Below are positions 14,137 through 18,007 of a stretch of DNA of 18,007 nt, piece after piece. The DNA is from Candidatus Gallimonas intestinigallinarum (GTDB lineage: Bacteria; Bacillota_A; Clostridia; Christensenellales; Borkfalkiaceae). The notes under the pieces were generated by a model. That model was given only the letters and a program-made list of their open reading frames with translations, searched no databases and had not been told where the DNA came from. The position numbers and the translations under genes were made by a program. How positions within the stretch are numbered: position 1 is the stretch's first letter; every line of letters begins with the position of its first letter. The stretch covers positions 1 through 18,007 of the forward strand of contig DXBS01000067.1 of the NCBI GenBank assembly GCA_019116405.1. Reading direction: 5' to 3'.

Positions 14137-14864
14137 GTGTTGAGTTCCCCCCATAGCCGTTCAAACCAGGCAGAGAAGGTGGGCTGCTCCCGCCTTTTGA
14201 GCGGGGGAATGTCCCCAAAGTCCAGCGTATGCGAATGGGCAACGCGGGCGGGACGCGCCGTCAGGACGAGCACTCTGTCGGCGAGAGAGATCGCCTCGGA
14301 GATATCGTGTGTGATGAGCAGCGCCGTCTTTTGTTCGCTGCGGATGATGGCGGCGACGTCCTCGCAGACATTCAGCCGCGTCTGATAGTCGAGCGCGGAG
14401 AAGGGCTCGTCGAGCAGAAGGATATCTGGGTCAGTCGCAAGCGTGCGGATGAGCGCCGCGCGCTGTCGCATGCCGCCCGAGAGCTGGGAAGGATAGCACC
14501 CCAAAAAGTCGGAAAGCCCGTATTTCTCTGCGAGCGCGAGCGCCCGCCGCCTCGTCTCCTGCGTGTTCTTGCGCTTGACTTCCAGCGGCAGAAAGATATT
14601 TTTTTCGATCGTGCGCCACGGGAAGAGTTCATCCTTTTGCAGCATGTAGCCGAAGGTGCCCTTGCTCTCCACCGCGCCTTCCGAGGGCTTCAGAAGCCCC
14701 GCCGCGAGCGATAAAAGGGTGGTCTTTCCGCAGCCCGAGGGTCCGATGATGGCGACAAACTCTCCGCGGCCGACTGAGAAGGAGAGCCCCTGCGCCGCGA
14801 TGAGTTCTCCGCGCACGGTGTGATAGATGTGCGTGACATCCCGAAAAGTGAGAATGTTTTCCAT
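14133..14864 (-). CDS. ABC transporter ATPase, SsuB/TauB/ThiZ type
   Basis: 243 residues with all nucleotide-binding motifs: Walker A GPSGCGKTT (41-49), Q-loop Gln76 in MLQKDEL, signature LSGGMRQR (128-135), Walker B ILLLDEP (148-154), D-loop SALD and switch His186 in ITHD. The FPWRTIEKNI segment (81-90) is typical of ATPases that serve nitrate, sulfonate or thiamine-precursor importers. The start has an AAAGGAG ribosome site. It is 27 bases after the lipoprotein gene and overlaps the permease by four bases, so the three are one operon. Confidence 0.95.
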   Translation of the reverse strand: MENILTFRDVTHIYHTVRGELIAAQGLSFSVGRGEFVAIIGPSGCGKTTLLSLAAGLLKPSEGAVESKGTFGYMLQKDELFPWRTIEKNIFLPLEVKRKNTQETRRRALALAEKYGLSDFLGCYPSQLSGGMRQRAALIRTLATDPDILLLDEPFSALDYQTRLNVCEDVAAIIRSEQKTALLITHDISEAISLADRVLVLTARPARVAHSHTLDFGDIPPLKRREQPTFSAWFERLWGELNT

Positions 14865-14891
14865 GGTGCTCCTTTGGTTGAAAAGAGTGGC

Positions 14892-15896
14892 TTATTTGAG
14901 TGCGGCGTACACTTCCCTGACATAAGTATTGTCGACAAGCGCCGCAAAGTCCGCGCGCTCGCTCAGCTCGCCTGCGCTTTCGATGATATCCTGAAGCCGC
15001 TCAAAGCTTTCCTCCGTCATTGCCATATCCGTCACCCATGCATCGATATTGCGGTAACTCGTGACGCTGGTCGCGATCGATTGCAGCGAGGTGGAGGGGA
15101 AGTAGTCGAGCAGGTATTGTGCGATCGTGTCCGCATCCTGCGTCTGCGCATACTCCACGCCGCGCAGAATGGCGCGCAGGAAGCCCTTGGCGGTCTCCTC
15201 ATTCTCGTTGAGCCAGGAGCGCCTTGCAATGTAGCTCGTGTAGGGGACTTCGCCGCCCGCTTCGCCGACTGCGGCAACGATATATCCCTTGCCTGCCGCC
15301 TGATATTCGGAGGCGGTCGGCTCAAACATGGTGCAATAGTCGGCGGTGCCGGCCTCGAAGGCGCCCGTCATCATGTTGAACGCGACGTCGAAGTTGAGGT
15401 TGATATCCTCGTCGGTGAAGCCGTGTTCCCGTAAAATGTATTCAAAGGTCATTGCGGGGACGCCGCCCTTTCTGCCTGCAAGGATCTCCTTGCCCTTGAG
15501 GCTCTCCCAGGTGAAATCGGGCTCCTCGACGCGGGAGACGAGGAAGGAGCCGTCCCGCTTGGTGAGCTGCCCGAAGACGGTTGGTACGTCGTTGGAGCCG
15601 CCCAACAGCACATAGATCGCCGCCTCTGGGCCGCAGAATCCGACGTCCGCGTCGCCAGAGAGCACCGCCGCCATGACGGCGTCCGCGCCGCCGCCGTTCG
15701 TCAGTTCGATCTCGATGCCCTCTTCTTTGAAGTAGCCGAGCGCATCGGCGAGATACATGGGCGCATAGAAGACGGAGTGCGTCACTTCATTGACCCTGAC
15801 GGTCGTGATTCCGTCCTGATCGGCGGGCTCGCCGCAGGCGGAGAGGGGAAGGAGGGCGAAGATCGCCGCTCCCAAAGTTGCCAACAGTTTTTTCAT
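14892..15896 (-). CDS. ABC transporter substrate-binding lipoprotein, NMT1/SsuA/ThiY type
   Basis: 334 residues from the ATG at 15896, which has a GGAG site six bases upstream. The N-terminus is a lipoprotein signal with lipobox LSAC (Cys21), so the mature protein is anchored on the outer face of the membrane. The fold features fit the NMT1/THI5-like family: HSVFYAPMYLADALGYFKEEGIE (about 40-62, ligand-facing start), NGGGADAVMAAVLSGDADVGF (67-87), and KGKEILAGRKGGVPAM (134-149). Members bind aliphatic sulfonates, taurine, nitrate, riboflavin or pyrimidine precursors of thiamine. No TPP or other riboswitch is seen upstream and no biosynthetic gene is nearby, so the ligand stays open. First gene of the importer operon; divergent from valS. 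Confidence 0.93.
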   Translation of the reverse strand: MKKLLATLGAAIFALLPLSACGEPADQDGITTVRVNEVTHSVFYAPMYLADALGYFKEEGIEIELTNGGGADAVMAAVLSGDADVGFCGPEAAIYVLLGGSNDVPTVFGQLTKRDGSFLVSRVEEPDFTWESLKGKEILAGRKGGVPAMTFEYILREHGFTDEDINLNFDVAFNMMTGAFEAGTADYCTMFEPTASEYQAAGKGYIVAAVGEAGGEVPYTSYIARRSWLNENEETAKGFLRAILRGVEYAQTQDADTIAQYLLDYFPSTSLQSIATSVTSYRNIDAWVTDMAMTEESFERLQDIIESAGELSERADFAALVDNTYVREVYAALK

Positions 15897-15950
15897 AGTC
15901 AGCTCCGTAAATTTTAAGGAATAATATATCCTATGAGCGAGGCGGAATAA

Positions 15951-15979
15951 TTGACAACGTAAAAAAAATGTTCTATAAT
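15951..15979 (+). promoter_or_regulatory. valS promoter with perfect consensus boxes
   Basis: TTGACA (15951-15956), 17-bp spacer, TATAAT (15974-15979). The transcript start near 15986 gives a leader of about 73 bases, too short for a T-box. Within 15897-16058 the promoter of the divergent importer operon must also lie; only a weak TATATT (minus strand, 15928-15923) is visible for it. Confidence 0.9.
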
Positions 15980-16009
15980 GAGAAACTGTATAAAATAGCG
16001 GAAATATGC

Positions 16010-16031
16010 GCGCTTTTGCGTACAAAAGCGC
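16010..16031 (+). promoter_or_regulatory. Hairpin in the valS leader
   Basis: GCGCTTTTG (16010-16018), loop CGTA, CAAAAGCGC (16023-16031): a perfect 9-bp stem followed by an A-rich stretch, 28 bases before the start codon. It has no T run, so it is not a terminator; it could protect the 5' end or bind a regulator. Confidence 0.6.
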
Positions 16032-16058
16032 AAAAATAGATTAGGACAGAGACAGACT

Positions 16059-18007
<1,949 letters not shown>

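Noticed and set aside
15897..15950. TPP riboswitch upstream of the ThiY-like importer
   Set aside because: The space before the divergent valS promoter is about 50 bases and has no CUGAGA or similar thi-box motif.
15980..16058. T-box riboswitch upstream of valS
   Set aside because: The leader from the promoter to the start is only about 73 bases and lacks the T-box TGGNACC element and a terminator.

Overview
The window looks like a chromosomal segment of a Bacillota bacterium, probably a Clostridia-like gut lineage with fairly GC-rich genes. The basis is the Gram-positive style of sigma-A promoters (several TTGACA/TATAAT-like boxes with 17-bp spacing), strong GGAGG-type ribosome binding sites, short DtxR and PadR regulators, a DUF1934 protein, a ROK glucokinase-like protein and an SsuA/ThiY-type lipoprotein. 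The species cannot be named from the sequence alone. No tRNA, rRNA, CRISPR array or insertion sequence was found.

Layout. 1-2058: 3' part of a GH127 beta-L-arabinofuranosidase-like enzyme. 2117-2491: short DtxR-type metal regulator with its own promoter, ending in a two-way terminator shared with the convergent gene. 2561-3829 (minus): aroA, back to back with a YgjP-type zinc metallopeptidase (3939-4583), then tyrA (4648-5466). 5524-8977: tight operon of DUF1934 protein, metallo-beta-lactamase-fold hydrolase, transcription terminator Rho and ROK sugar kinase. 9009-9540: AT-richer small membrane protein that appears frameshifted. 9544-9612: two hairpins, the second a two-way terminator. 9614-12280 (minus): an 888-residue protein joining a PadR winged helix, a coiled coil of nearly 500 residues and four C-terminal membrane helices. 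12421-13590: YkvI-like transporter whose 3' end runs antisense through the next gene. 13327-15896 (minus): ABC importer (lipoprotein, ATPase, permease). 16059-end: valS, cut by the window edge, with a consensus promoter and a hairpin leader.

How the genes fit together. aroA and tyrA supply two steps of aromatic amino acid synthesis, with the metallopeptidase between them. The DUF1934-MBL-rho-ROK run looks like one housekeeping transcription unit. The ABC cassette is a complete importer of unknown small organic ligand, divergent from valS.

The strongest candidates for something undescribed are: (1) the PadR-coiled coil-membrane protein, whose architecture suggests a DNA-to-membrane tether or membrane-controlled repressor rather than an ordinary PadR; (2) three promoters (aroA, the YgjP peptidase, the DUF1934 operon) whose -10 boxes lie so close to the start codon that the messages should be leaderless, unusual for Bacillota; and (3) an 18-bp perfect palindrome of the TGTGA-N6-TCACA type just inside the DUF1934-rho operon.
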